DNA of 64,000 bases from Cryptomeria japonica (taxonomy: Eukaryota; Streptophyta; Pinopsida; Cupressales; Cupressaceae): contig NC_081407.1 of assembly GCF_030272615.1 (NCBI RefSeq), positions 99,803,897 to 99,867,896 of the forward strand, given 5' to 3'. Positions within the stretch are counted from its first letter, which is position 1; every line of letters starts with the position of its first letter. Below the pieces are notes generated by a model that was given only the letters and a program-made list of their open reading frames with translations, had not been told where the DNA came from and ran no database searches. Both the position numbers and the translations under genes were made by a program. Below are positions 45,599 through 56,657 of the stretch, piece after piece.

Positions 45599-47281
45599 TG
45601 ATGCTCTGCAAAAAGGATGGTTAGGATAACAAACACCAACAAACAGGAAGAAACAAGTGTTAGTGTTATAAAATTATAAATCAAACACTATCCTAAACAA
45701 GCATATCAAGAGAGACACTAAAAGCAAAATAGAACATTTAACAAAGAAAATAAATGCAACAAGGCATCTCCAAATGCCTTCCACCATGCTTGTAGCTTCT
45801 CCTCCCAAATGAGTGTAGCTCTCAGTAGCTTTTTGCACTATTCTGGATGTCTTATGGAGGTTCAAGATTGTAAATGCTTTAAAACCATGAAAATGCAAGT
45901 GTAAAACAAACTAAATATGAGATATTATGTAATCAACTAAGATTAAGTTTAGCCCAAAATTACAATGTGAGATGATTATGCTAAATGCTCTCTAAAATTC
46001 ACTATAAGTTAGATGCCTATAGAACATTTTTCAAGTTCCCAAATGAGGGTAGCTCTCAGTAGCTTTTTGCACTATTCTGGATGTCTTATGGAGGTTCAAG
46101 ATTGTAAATGCTTTAAAACCATGCAAATGCAAGTGTAAAACAAACTAAATATGAGATATTATGTAATTAACTAAGATTAAGTTTAGCCCAAAATGACAAT
46201 GTGAGTTGATTATGTTAAATGCTCTCTAAAATTCACTATAAGTTAGATGCATACAAGTTTTTAGGATCTAGATTATGAAGAAATGAGCTCTATTTATAGG
46301 TAAAATGGAGCAATGGAGGGTTGAGATTGAGTAATCTCATCAAGGGTCAGGATTGATGGGTTTATGATCCATGTGAGGGCTTTCAATCCAATCATAGGAT
46401 GACAAATGTCAACAAGAGATGGGTTGAGAGGAGATGGAATAAGCATTAAATGCTTGACATGACTTGAGCGTTAACTTGGGAGGTGAGGTTAATGTTGAGT
46501 TGAGTGAATAAATTCATTATTCAAGGAATAATGCCTTTATCCAATGGATAAACTCCTATGCAATAGTTAGTGAGGATAACCATGGTCAAAGCAATAAATG
46601 CTTGAAGAGACCCATGAGTCAAATGAGGGTTGAGTTAGAGGTAAAGTCTCTAACCATGGGGACAAGTGGATTTAACCATAAATGGTTATGTAAGATCCAT
46701 TAATGGTCATGTAAGAGCCATCAGTGGTTTGGAAGCCTTTAGGGGTTAGCTTGTTGAACACATAAAGCATTAAATGCTTTTCAAAGACTTTGGAGGCTTT
46801 GAGAAGTGACTTCAAGTTGTTTAGGAATGTGACAATATTTAGGGGATGGATTAGGCTAATTAGGAATAATTAGAAAGTGGTTAGAAGGATCTAGAAGGGG
46901 ATTTAGGATTGCAAGTGGGTTTGGTGGGTGAGGGAAAATAGGATTTAAACTAAAATAAAATTAATTTATTTCAACTTGTGGTTTGCAACTTGCATTTGTA
47001 GGAGAATGCGAGTGGGGGGATTTTTAAATAAATGTTTTATTTATTTATTTAAAAGAGGAAAGGGGATTAAATTAAATAAATAGGATTTATTCATTTAATT
47101 GATTGTGAATTTGGTGTAATGAATTAATTAAAATAAATTGAATAATTTATTTAATTAATAGGAGAATGGTTGAGGATGAATTAATTAAATGCTAATTTAA
47201 TTAACTATTGGCTAGTGTATTTATTAATTAAATAAATAGTAAATATTCATTTAATTAAATGGACATATTTATGTGACTACA
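45599..47281 (-). repeat. Tat 3' LTR
   Basis: This 1,683-bp LTR reads TGTAGTCACATAAAT to CAGAGCATCA on the - strand. It contains two copies of a ~215-bp segment (45,803-46,018 and 46,037-46,252) also doubled in the 5' LTR, which identifies the two as a pair. The TATA box is at 46,291-46,299. Confidence 0.92.
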
Positions 47282-47294
47282 TTTGCCCCTCTTT
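47282..47294 (-). other. Tat polypurine tract
   Basis: On the - strand AAAGAGGGGCAAA directly precedes the 3' LTR start. This is the plus-strand primer. Confidence 0.85.
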
Positions 47295-49430
47295 GAGACG
47301 GAGCGGTTTATCGCGTCATTTCAAAGAAAGAAAAATAAGTGTGAAGAAAATGCCACATAAATGTTAATTTAATGGGTGGTATGCCCCCTCGAGAGATGGA
47401 CCGAATTTTTTTGAAAAAATCGGGCGATCTCTCAAAAAAGAACGAAAAGTTGAGGGGAGGTAGAATAGAAGAATTTAGAAATAATGGTGAAAGAATGGGG
47501 GAAGACGGGGTGAATACGGAGAAAGGGGAAGCCAGTGAGTACCCTTAGGTCATGTAGGAGATACGATGCAAAGGTAGTGTGTGCTTTGGATTGATTCTAT
47601 ACAATTGATCAAAATTGGTTGGACAATCTAGTGCAATCGGTTTAATTGCCCCGATCGAGTCAAAGCATGACAGTTGATGTCAGTTGTTTGCTTGGACAAG
47701 ATAAAGTTTGAGTAAGTGAATCAAAGTGACATGTTGGTGACTTAGTCAATAGATGTAATTGCCCGATGAAGTCAAGGTATAGGAAGCAAAATACTCATTG
47801 AGACTTAGACAATTGATGTAATTGTCTGTTGTGATTGTGTTGGATTTGATTGAGCAATTGATAGTGTGTGCATGGGATGGATGGTTGTGGTGAATCATAG
47901 CAATCCCGTTGAGACTAGGTCATTATGAGAAATGCTTGTTATAGTCTAGGTTTTCCATAATCGATTACCTGTTAAGACCTAAAGATACTTGATTAGAGTA
48001 TCTGTTGATATTCTAGGTGTGCGTGAGTTGATGTACCTATGCAGATAGAGTAACTTGCTTGATTGGGTTGATGGGAAATGATGTAGGGTATGTGATTATG
48101 ATGATGACCTGGATAGGGAGGGTGAGGGGGGATTCAATGTTAGATAGAATATATGGAGGACCTAGGACTCATTCCTATGGAAGAAGATCGAAAAAAGAGA
48201 GTATCCATTGTCATTACTATGTATGAATGATATGCAACTATATGGATGTATGGATGGATGGAATGCAAGGAAATGCAATATATACAGATGAGATGGAATG
48301 ATGATCCATAGTGCTTTATTTTTCATCATTGAGCATGGTAGTATCAATCTTGGACGAGGCAGTAGGAACCAAGTTTGGAGTATTGTACATGTAAGCAAGC
48401 AACATAGATAAAGAATATGAACCCTCCATTTTGGTTCATGTGCAGACGGTCGAGGTATACATTGTAGTCAGTAAGCCATAGTGATTTATCTCTATATTTT
48501 TGCATATGATCACGTAGCTTAGTGAACTTCCCACATAGACACCATTAGTACATGCCCCAGAACTTCATTGGAACAATTCGCAGACAATAAACAAAACGAT
48601 ACTTAGGAACCATCCCGACTACTCTAATCACTTGTGGATATCTCGAAGTAGCATAAGAACCTGATATAAATGAATAAATAACTTATCAAACTGACCAAGT
48701 ACTTGATATCTTAAACAAAAATTTCTTGTCAAAGAAAATGTTATCTTGTCTTTGTTTTGGTAAGGAATGATGCATCCTTGTTAAGACAGTTGTGTGTCGA
48801 TGTTTGATTGTTTGGTTGATTTGATAAGTGATCATCGTTTCAGTAATTCAAAATGTTTGTTTGATATCTACTTTGATGTGTATGTACAAAGTATTTTTAT
48901 GCGTTGCCATGTTTTTGATCGATTTTTGATGTTTTTTAATGTTTTTCGATTTTTGTAAGATAGTTTTGAATGTTTTTGGATTTTGTGAGACAATTTGTGA
49001 ATGTTTTTGGATTTTGTGAGACAATTTTGAATGAAGAACTCAATGAATTATAAGTAATGTAGAATCCACTTCCATCATTAGGTTAAGATCATTTCCCCTT
49101 GTTTAGACATGACTATGAAAATGCGGGATGGAAGACGCATGCAGTACTATCCTTGATTGCAGATCAATAACAACCCATGGTTTGACTGAGGGATGAATGG
49201 ATGCAATGAATGTGATCACAACAAGTCTGAAAGACAATGGATCCATAACCTTTATGAGTGGTGCTTGTTTTCCAGGTATTCACCATCGTACTTACCCAAG
49301 GTGCCACCGGAGTGGTTGTTCACCGTTTGGATGCATGATTTTTCTTTACTATTTTGATTTTTTTGTATTTTCTTCAGGACATTTATCTGAATGTTTTTGG
49401 TGTTCTTTCTGATATGTATGAAGCTTGATG
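47295..49430 (-). other. Tat 3' non-coding region between integrase and polypurine tract
   Basis: About 2.1 kb without a supported ORF on either strand. Repeated GATTGATGTAATTGTC-like phrases near 47,640-47,830 (three loose copies) and a run of GTTTTTGGATTTTGTGAGACA copies near 48,960-49,030 are the only structure seen. Confidence 0.55.
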
Positions 49431-49439
49431 CTTTGTTCA

Positions 49440-50870
49440 GCTTATGTATGAAACCGTTTGAGGTGCATGTTGTTGATCGGATCTGCTAGCGGTTCTCCTT
49501 CTGAAGTAGCCAACTGATATGCATCGGACCCAAATACAACAGTGATAACATATGGACCCAACCAGTTTGATTCAAACTTTCCCTGATGTTCTCTATTTGG
49601 TTGGTTATGAGGATTCTCTCTGAGAACAAGATCACCTACCTCAAATGTACAAGGTCTAACCTAGTGATTATAGCTTCTGCTCATGCGCTGCTGATAGGCT
49701 TTGAGGTGGTTGTATGCAGTTTGTTGCCTTTCATCAAGTAGTTCCAAGTCTTGAAGATGGGAGACTTGGTATGCTTCATCATCTATCAAATTATGCAAGG
49801 AAACCCATAGAGATGGTATCTCAACCTCAATAGGAAGGATTGATTATGTGCCATAGACTAGTGAGTAGGGAGTTGCGCTTGTAGGGGTTCAAATGCTAGT
49901 TCGATACACCCATAGTGCTTGATTTAATTGAAAATGCCAATCACAACCGACATCATTGACTGTCTTCTTGAGGATTCTCAATATGTTCTTGTTTGATGCT
50001 TTGGCCTAACCATTGCCTTGTGGGTAATAGGGAGTGGAAAAGCGGTGTTGGATGTGAAACTTCTCATAGATCTCACGGACATCCTGATTTTTGAAAGGAA
50101 TCTCGTTACCTGTGATGATGGACATGGGTACACCATACCGATAGATGATGTAATTAAGGATGAATGAAGCAATCTGCTATTCGGTGACTTGGGTAAGTGG
50201 AACAACTTCAATCCGTGTTGTGAAATATTTAGTAGTGGTAATGATGAACTTATGGTTGTTGGATGAGGATGGATGGATCTTACGCACAAGGTCAAGTCCC
50301 CATTGACAAAAAGGCCATGGTGTCGTGATTGGTTGCAATTCCTATGCTGGTGCATGTATCAGGTCTCCATGAACTTGGCATTTCTTGCATTTTCTAACAA
50401 AATAGTAGGAGTATTTTTCCATGGACGACCAATAGTATCCAACACGCATGATCTTCTTTGCTAGTCAAGGACCGCTTGAGTGAGTCCCACAAATTCCTTC
50501 ATGTACGTCTTCCAAGGTCTTTGTTGTCTAATCTTGTTCCAAACATCGAAGGAGAGTACCATCAAGACTACATCAGTATAGGGTTTTAGCAATGATGGTG
50601 TATCGAGCGGTTTGGCGAATGAAGGTTTTGCATTGGTTATTCAATTGGGTAGAAGGAAGTGTGTGATCGCGGAGGTAGGTGTAGAACTCACCGTACCATG
50701 GGGATTTAGAACCGACAAGGTGACATATCATCTCAGATTTGGGGATATCATAAGCAGGAATCCAAAGTTGTTCTACCAAGAACTCGTAGAGTGTTGAATT
50801 ATGTGGAAGTAGAACTCGTAGCGTGTTGAATTATTTGGAAGATCTAGGAGAGATGCAATGGTAGCCATGG
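49440..50870 (-). pseudogene. Tat integrase, broken
   Basis: On the - strand a zinc-finger region has HEGICGTHSSG and a CKKCQVHGD pair (about 50,500-50,380). The catalytic core follows with the first Asp in WGLDLVRK. The second position reads IITGNE where the family has IITDNG, so Asp is lost. The third reads AKASNK where the family has AEASNK, so Glu is replaced by Lys. The C-terminal GPY/F module is present (WLGPYVITVVFGSDAYQL, ending MHLKRFHT). At least four stops interrupt. Integrase would insert the cDNA; all but one catalytic acid is gone. Confidence 0.85.
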
Positions 50871-50875
50871 CCTCA

Positions 50876-51382
50876 TCATCGTGATTCTAGTTGGGAGTCA
50901 CCATATATATGTAGCTCTTTCAATTTCCATTGTATGGCTAGTCTGAGACCTGTGATCAGGGCCTCATATTCTGCTATGTTGTTTGTACATGGAAAAGTTA
51001 GTCTGTAAGACTTCGGGATGCTGTCACCTTGAGGCGTGATAAACAAAATTCCTGCCCCCGAGCCATGCCTAGTATATGAACCATCAAAGTATAGTTTCCA
51101 TGGCTGTGTTGTTGTGATCATGAATATCTCTTCATCTAGAAAATTAGAAATAAGAGGATGATCGCCTATGAGGGGTGCATCGACCAATTGATCTGCAATA
51201 ACTTGGCCCTTGATAGCCTTACGGTCCACATACTCAATCTCAAATTCACTCAAAATCATCACCCATTTGGCCAAGTGGCCTGTCAATGCTGCTTTGTTGA
51301 GTAAGTACTTTAGTGGATCAATCTTTGCAATGAGTTGTACTTTATGTGTTAACAGGTAGTGCCTCAGTTTAGTGGCTGTCAA
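50876..51382 (-). pseudogene. Tat pol: end of RNase H plus second (archaeal-type) RNase H
   Basis: The first part completes the ordinary gypsy RNase H (LRHYLLTHKVQLIAKIDPLK, then EFEIEYVDRKAIKGQ). After a short linker the second RNase H begins with LYFDGSYTRHGSGAGI, then NNIAEYEALITGLRLA and YGDSQL. These carry the acidic residues of the aRNH domain that defines Tat elements. The frame ends at 50,876-50,878 inside this domain. Two RNase H modules in one pol are a lineage mark rather than an anomaly. Confidence 0.87.
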
Positions 51383-51400
51383 GAGTACTATTAGGCAAGC

Positions 51401-52936
51401 TCACTCAATAGGTGTGTTATTGAGCTCATAGCCGACCAGTATGCGAGAGATATAGTACACAACAAAATCTTTCCATTCTGCATTATGTTGTGCTAGTAGT
51501 ACTCCCAATGTTGTATTAGTTGCTGAAATATAGAGCAATAGAGGTCTACTTGGATCTGGTGGGATCAACAACGGTGTATTCATGAGATAGGCCTTGAGCA
51601 TCTGGAATGCTTGTTGGCATCTGGTATCCCATTGAAAGTGGATGTTTTTGTGTAACAAATGTGTAAAGGGATGACACTTATCTGCTAGTTGTGCAATGAA
51701 TCTTCAGATGGATTGTAGTTGCCCTTGTAATGTCCTTAGCTGACTGATGTTCTTTGGAGGTGGCATGTCCATGATTGCTTTGACCTTTGTTGGGTCAACC
51801 TCAATGCCTTTGCTTGAGACAATGTATCCTAGAAGCTTCCCCGAGGTTACTCCAAAGACACATTTCTTTGGGTTGAGTAGAACATGATATTGTTCCAATC
51901 TATCAAAGATTTTATCTAATATTTCTAGATGACCCTCTCTTGCTAATGATTTTGCCAATAAGTCATTGACATAATCCTCCATTAAGGTATGCATTATATC
52001 ATGAAAGGTGGTTGTCATGGCTCTTTGATAGGTGGCCCCTGCATTCTTTAGACCAAAAGGCATTACATTCCAACAGTATGTTCCCCATGGACATGTGAAG
52101 GCTGTCTTATGTTGATCCTTTGGTGCGATCTTTATCTAGTTGTACCCTGAAAAGCCATCCATAAGAGAAAGCATGGCATGTCCTACTGCTAGGTCCATGA
52201 TCATGTCAATGTTTGGTAGGGGGAAGTCATCTTTAGGACAAGCCTTGTTTAGATCTTTGAAGTTAGTACAGATAGGAATGCCCCCATTTAGTTTACCGAC
52301 AGGTACAATGTTGGATATCCAATTTGCATAATCAATTGGTCTAATAAAACCAACATCCAGGAGTTTCTTAAGTTCTGCTTTGACTAGTACCGCAATCTGG
52401 GGGTGCATCTTGCAAAGCTTCTGTTTGACAGGCTTAGCTCCTTCTGCTATGATGAGGTGATGCATGACTAAATTAGGATCGAGACCAAGCATGTCTGCAT
52501 ATGACCATGCAAAGTTGATCTGATGCTTTTGGAAGAATTCTACAAACTTAGGTTGTTCCTCTGGAGTTAAAAAATATGTCAGATGTATGTTGTGAGGAGT
52601 CTTAGGAGTCCCCACGTTGAATTCTTGTGTTTTCTCGATGAGGATCATTGATCGTTCTTGATTTGCACTGGAGGGGAGGATGTCAAACCTTTCATCTATA
52701 GGCACCTCGGAGAGGTTTTCACTGTTGGATACACTCTTTCTTTTTACTTTTTTGGGATCAAACAATGCCACAATGTGGTTTTCACTGGAAGATCCATATT
52801 TTATTGTAATATTTTTGCAGCTAAAAGGTTTGGCATCTGCCCCGAAGTATGTTGCGCTATTAAGTTCAATGGCGAATCCAGTTTTGTGATCCTTGCTTGG
52901 TATGTTATCCCTAAGTTCCAAAAAGTCAATGATCAC
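51401..52936 (-). pseudogene. Tat pol: reverse transcriptase and RNase H start
   Basis: One frame from 52,936 downward, shared with the downstream segment, is broken only by TAG 52,136 (family Gln), TGA 51,704 (family Arg) and TGA 51,401 (Arg or Lys). Motifs run LKKLLDVGFIRPIDYANWIS, FKDLNKACPKDDFPLPNID, MPFGLKNAGATYQRAM, then the active site EDYVNDLL. Here the family has YVDD, so one catalytic Asp is Asn (G to A). The tether SKGIEVDPTKVKAI and RNase H start LLYISATNTTLGVLLAQ follow. All changes noted are transitions; without them this pol would be close to intact. Confidence 0.9.
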
Positions 52937-52939
52937 CTC

Positions 52940-53656
52940 ATCGTTTTGGAATTGGTTAAGGCATGGGGGATTGGATTAGTTCCATTCGACGAGTTCAGGA
53001 TGGATAACGAGCATTACCTCATCGATAAGGTTAAGTTCATAAGATGTGTCAATGAGGGTTAAGATATTGTGGTGAAGGTCATTGATGGTACTCTCCCTAT
53101 CAGAATCAGGGGTAGGATGTGACGTAGGGTCTATGGAAGGTGTTTCCAGTTTAGGTACCTAAGAGGTTTTAATCTGTGCTTCTCCATAAATAGGGATTTA
53201 TTTGTGAGGTAGAAGTGGTGATGCATCTTCCTCATCTGAAGTATTGAGATGTACGGAATCAAATTCCCACTCATGTGAGTCGGTCTCTGAGTCGGTGTCC
53301 AACATCCGATTATTATACCAAACCGAGATATCCTTTGAGTTAAACACTGTAGGTGTAATCAGTTGATGTACCTTTAGAGATGGAATGGTTGGTGCTGCGA
53401 GGAGGATTATTGGGATCAGTAAATCCGATATTGGGAGTATCAACATAGTTGAATCTGTTACTTCTGTTGGAATTATCATTGTTGTCAATACTGTTGGGGG
53501 TTTTGATACTGCTAATGGTGTTGTTGATGCGGTTGCTACTATTGATGGAGTTGTTGGTTTGATTGGTGGGATGATTGATGTTGTGGATGGTATTACTGGG
53601 ATTCTCAGCCTTGTTGGGGTAGTTGGTGCGGTTCTTGGTATTGCTGATATAATCAA
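52940..53656 (-). pseudogene. Tat pol linker rich in Thr, Pro and Ile
   Basis: The linker between protease and RT lies in the same frame as RT. Residues of the 152-codon open part are dominated by Thr/Pro/Ile runs (for example PTTPSIVATASTTPLAV). It ends in an acidic patch, HLNTSDEEDASPLLPHK, a type of segment seen before RT in Tat elements. Several stops follow between 53,198 and 52,940. The low-complexity part may still be expanding by slippage. Confidence 0.65.
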
Positions 53657-53931
53657 GGGTGGCCTCTTTAGAGTATTAGGCTGATATAGAGGTTTGCTGG
53701 GTTTCCCTTTGAATCTAAGCTTAGGAAGAGTCTCCTTTTGAAAGCCTAATCCAGTGTTATCTTTAGACTTTAATTCAGTTGCAATGACTCATGTCGTCCT
53801 TGCTTGTGAGGTCCCAAAGCACTCTGACCATCATAGCCCATTCTTTGCATAATGGTAAGGCCTTTGCCATATTGATCTGTGGGAAGCTTAGCTTGTGGGA
53901 TTTCCGTGGTGATAGGGTCTTTATAGATCTA

Positions 53932-54890
53932 TTATGCTAAGTCCTCATCTCTGGTCTCCTCTTCCTGACTCTTTCCATGGATAAAAGGCATCAAAGTGCA
54001 TGCTGGTTTGGCCAATGGTGTTTTAAGTAACCTTTGAGGCTTACCATGAGTTCTAGGGGAAGTGGGTAGTTCTCCAACACAAAAGAGTTGGCTTAGATTG
54101 TACTCCCCAAAACCTTCCTTTGCCATTTTCTTTTTTAGCTTCTGTTGCTTTGGTATAGTGGTGTTTGAACTGGAAAGAGAGGCTGGACTTACATATGATG
54201 TGGATGGGATAGCTTCTCTATTGTTGGGAACAATAATCTCTAGTTGATGGTTGATATTGTTACAATATGCAAATGGATTTGCATCGCCCAGGATTGTAAT
54301 TTCTACATCGTTATGAGGAAACTTGATACACTGGTGATAGGTGGATGGAATAACTTGCATGGCATGTATCCAAGGTCTTCCTAACAACAAATTATATGAC
54401 AGAGGAAGTTCCAGAACTTGACATATGATGTGCTTCACCACCGGGCCCACTCAGATTAGTAACACAACTGCTCCTTTTGAAGAACGCTCTGCATCATCAT
54501 AGGCTTTTATTGTTATCATTTTACGAGGGTCCATTGATTCAACTGCATATCCCAATGCTGTGACCAATTGTAATGTACATATATTTAGGCCTTCTCCATT
54601 GTCGATCAAGACTCACTTGATCTTGTGTTGGTTGATGAATCTTTCAATATGGAGTGAGATGTTATGAGGTTGTTGGAAGGATGTATTGTTGCTTTTAGAT
54701 AAAGTGAGACATGGTGATGACCTCAGATTACCAACCATAGCTTGAAATTGATCTGTATTTACATTGGTAGGGACCGATGCCTCTTGGAGAGCTTGATCCA
54801 AGATTATTTTATGAGATGGGGATAGGCGCAAAAGCTCTAAGATGGATATAAATGCGGGTGTCTTATCTAATTGCTCCACAAGGTTATACT
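53932..54890 (-). pseudogene. Tat protease region, broken
   Basis: On the - strand the protease active-site region reads LIDNGEGLNICTL (near 54,610-54,570), where the family has ID.GSALNIC. The catalytic Asp and following Gly are kept. Downstream is the conserved [18 protein letters not shown] with HQCIKF. Upstream (54,879-54,613) a segment beginning MEQLDKTPAFISILELL is typical of the stretch before Tat protease. A stop near 54,613 and at least one frame change separate the halves. Confidence 0.82.
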
Positions 54891-55170
54891 ACTTTGGGAT
54901 GGAGGTTGTGCCTTGTGGAGCTACTTTAATGGTGATCTTGCTATGACGCATAACAACATTGCAGGTAGGGCTTGGATCTTTGATGGTAATGGTTGCAATT
55001 TGTTCATTGGCATCATATAGGTGATTCACAGTGTAATTATAGGCGGCTCAGGTATAATCATTGGTATCTGTGTTTCATCCTGAAGTGGAAGGACCCCTTT
55101 AATCTTGTGATGGAAGCAAATTCTTAAACATGAGATGATCATTATTTGAGGTTTTAGGGTTGTGTCCTTC
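54891..55170 (-). other. Tat gag-protease junction, degraded
   Basis: Stops in all frames. The residual similarity is too low to assign. Confidence 0.4.
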
Positions 55171-56657
55171 AATTTCAATCTCTCCTCAGTCAATAAGATC
55201 CTAAACAAGATCTTTCAATCTATGCCAGTTACTTGTTTTATGCCCTTTCCCTTGATGGAATTCACAAAGTTCATTATCTCTCCACCATGGAGGTTTGACC
55301 TGAGGTTCATAATTAAATGTCTTTGGTAAGGTCACCAGATTTGAAGAGACCAATTGACGTAACACTATTTCAATAGGTTCCCCTAAGGGAGTGTATGTAC
55401 GTTTTGGTTTATAATTTTGCTATCATTGTATCGGTTCCTCTTGTGGTGCATTGCGTCCTTGATTTTGTGGAGGAGCAATTGTGTTGTTCTTAAGAGGGTG
55501 ATTTTGCCCCGCAAATCGGACCATAGGTTGTGCACTCTTTATAGTCCTTGTATCTACAACCCTGTCATTGACGATGTTTTTTTTTTAATTCCAGAAGTTG
55601 GGTTTATCATTGTTAAAGCGCGGGCGAGGGCCATCTTTTGGTTCATTGTATATATTGATAAGCCCTTTTTTAATGAGGGCCCATTCATATTTTAACCCTT
55701 GGGTGATCATGTCAGCAAAGGATTCTGTGTCTTTCATGTCTAGGTGGAATTCCATTTCATCGTTCAAGTTAGAAATAAATATTTCCACAAGCTCTCATTC
55801 GGGTAGATGAAGAACTCCTACTAGATAGTTGTCTCCACTGTTGTAGGAAAGTTGAGAATAGTTCCCCTGGTTTTTTCTTGGTGTTACACAGATCTGCCAT
55901 GGTGACATTGTGTTCTATGTTGTGTGAATAATGTGCAATGAACTTTTGGACCAGTTCTTCGATTGTCCCAATGTCGTCTGTTATTCGGGAAAACCATTGT
56001 GTGGTTGTTCCCCCCAAACTTTGAGGAAAGAGGTGCATTAGATATGTGTCTTCATATGCTACTTCTAGGAAAGCTGAGTGAAATTCCCTGACATGATCTC
56101 TAGGGTCTCCTTTTCCCTGATACTTTTCAAACTTAGGTGTTTCAAACCCTTGTGGAAAAGGTGGCATATATAGATTTTTATCAAAGGGATAGGTATACAT
56201 CATTAAGTGAAAACTAGGTAGTTTTCAGACCACTGTGGAGTTGTTGGGATAGATTCTTGACTTATTGCCTCAACATGTTAATGTCATTAGGAGGAGGAGG
56301 TGGTGGGGGATTTCCTTGATTAAGGTCATATCTGAAGTTATCTCGACCTCTTCCACCCTCATTACAACTATGGTGTTCTGATGCTAGCCGTAATTGTGCG
56401 GTATCAAAATCAGAGGGTAGTTTGGCTCCCTCTTGAGCAAGTCTTAAAAAATGAGCATCAATGTTGTTTTTGAGGATTTCATCAAAAATTTGATTGAAGA
56501 GGGGGTTATGTTGTGCCTTTTCTATTGCTTCAGGAGTGGGAGTACTAGGATTTTCATCATTTGCATTTCCTCCAAGGGCTTCTCGGAATTCATTGAGATT
56601 TTCCTCCTCTTCTACTTCGAGTTCTAGTTGTCTAGTCCTTGATCTGGTTTGAGCCAT
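55171..56657 (-). pseudogene. Tat gag, broken
   Basis: The start is ATG at 56,657 (MAQTRSRTRQLELEVEEEEN), a Tat-like gag beginning. An acidic N-terminus and a poly-Pro stretch follow, then stops near 56,262. The retrotransposon-gag domain (56,203-55,790) has FETPKFEKYQGKGDPRDHV, an AFLEVAYEDTYLMHLFPQSL segment and TQWFSRI. A frame change near 55,790 leads to EIFISNLNDEMEFHLDMKD. Near the end a CEFHQGKGHKTSNW motif matches the CX2HX4HX4C-type zinc motif of Tat gag, with Trp at the last Cys. Gag would form the particle. Confidence 0.84.

Noticed and set aside
53385-53684. Hydrophobic Val/Gly/Ile-rich + strand ORF
   Set aside because: It is the antisense of the Thr/Pro-rich Tat pol linker; the apparent membrane character is a by-product.
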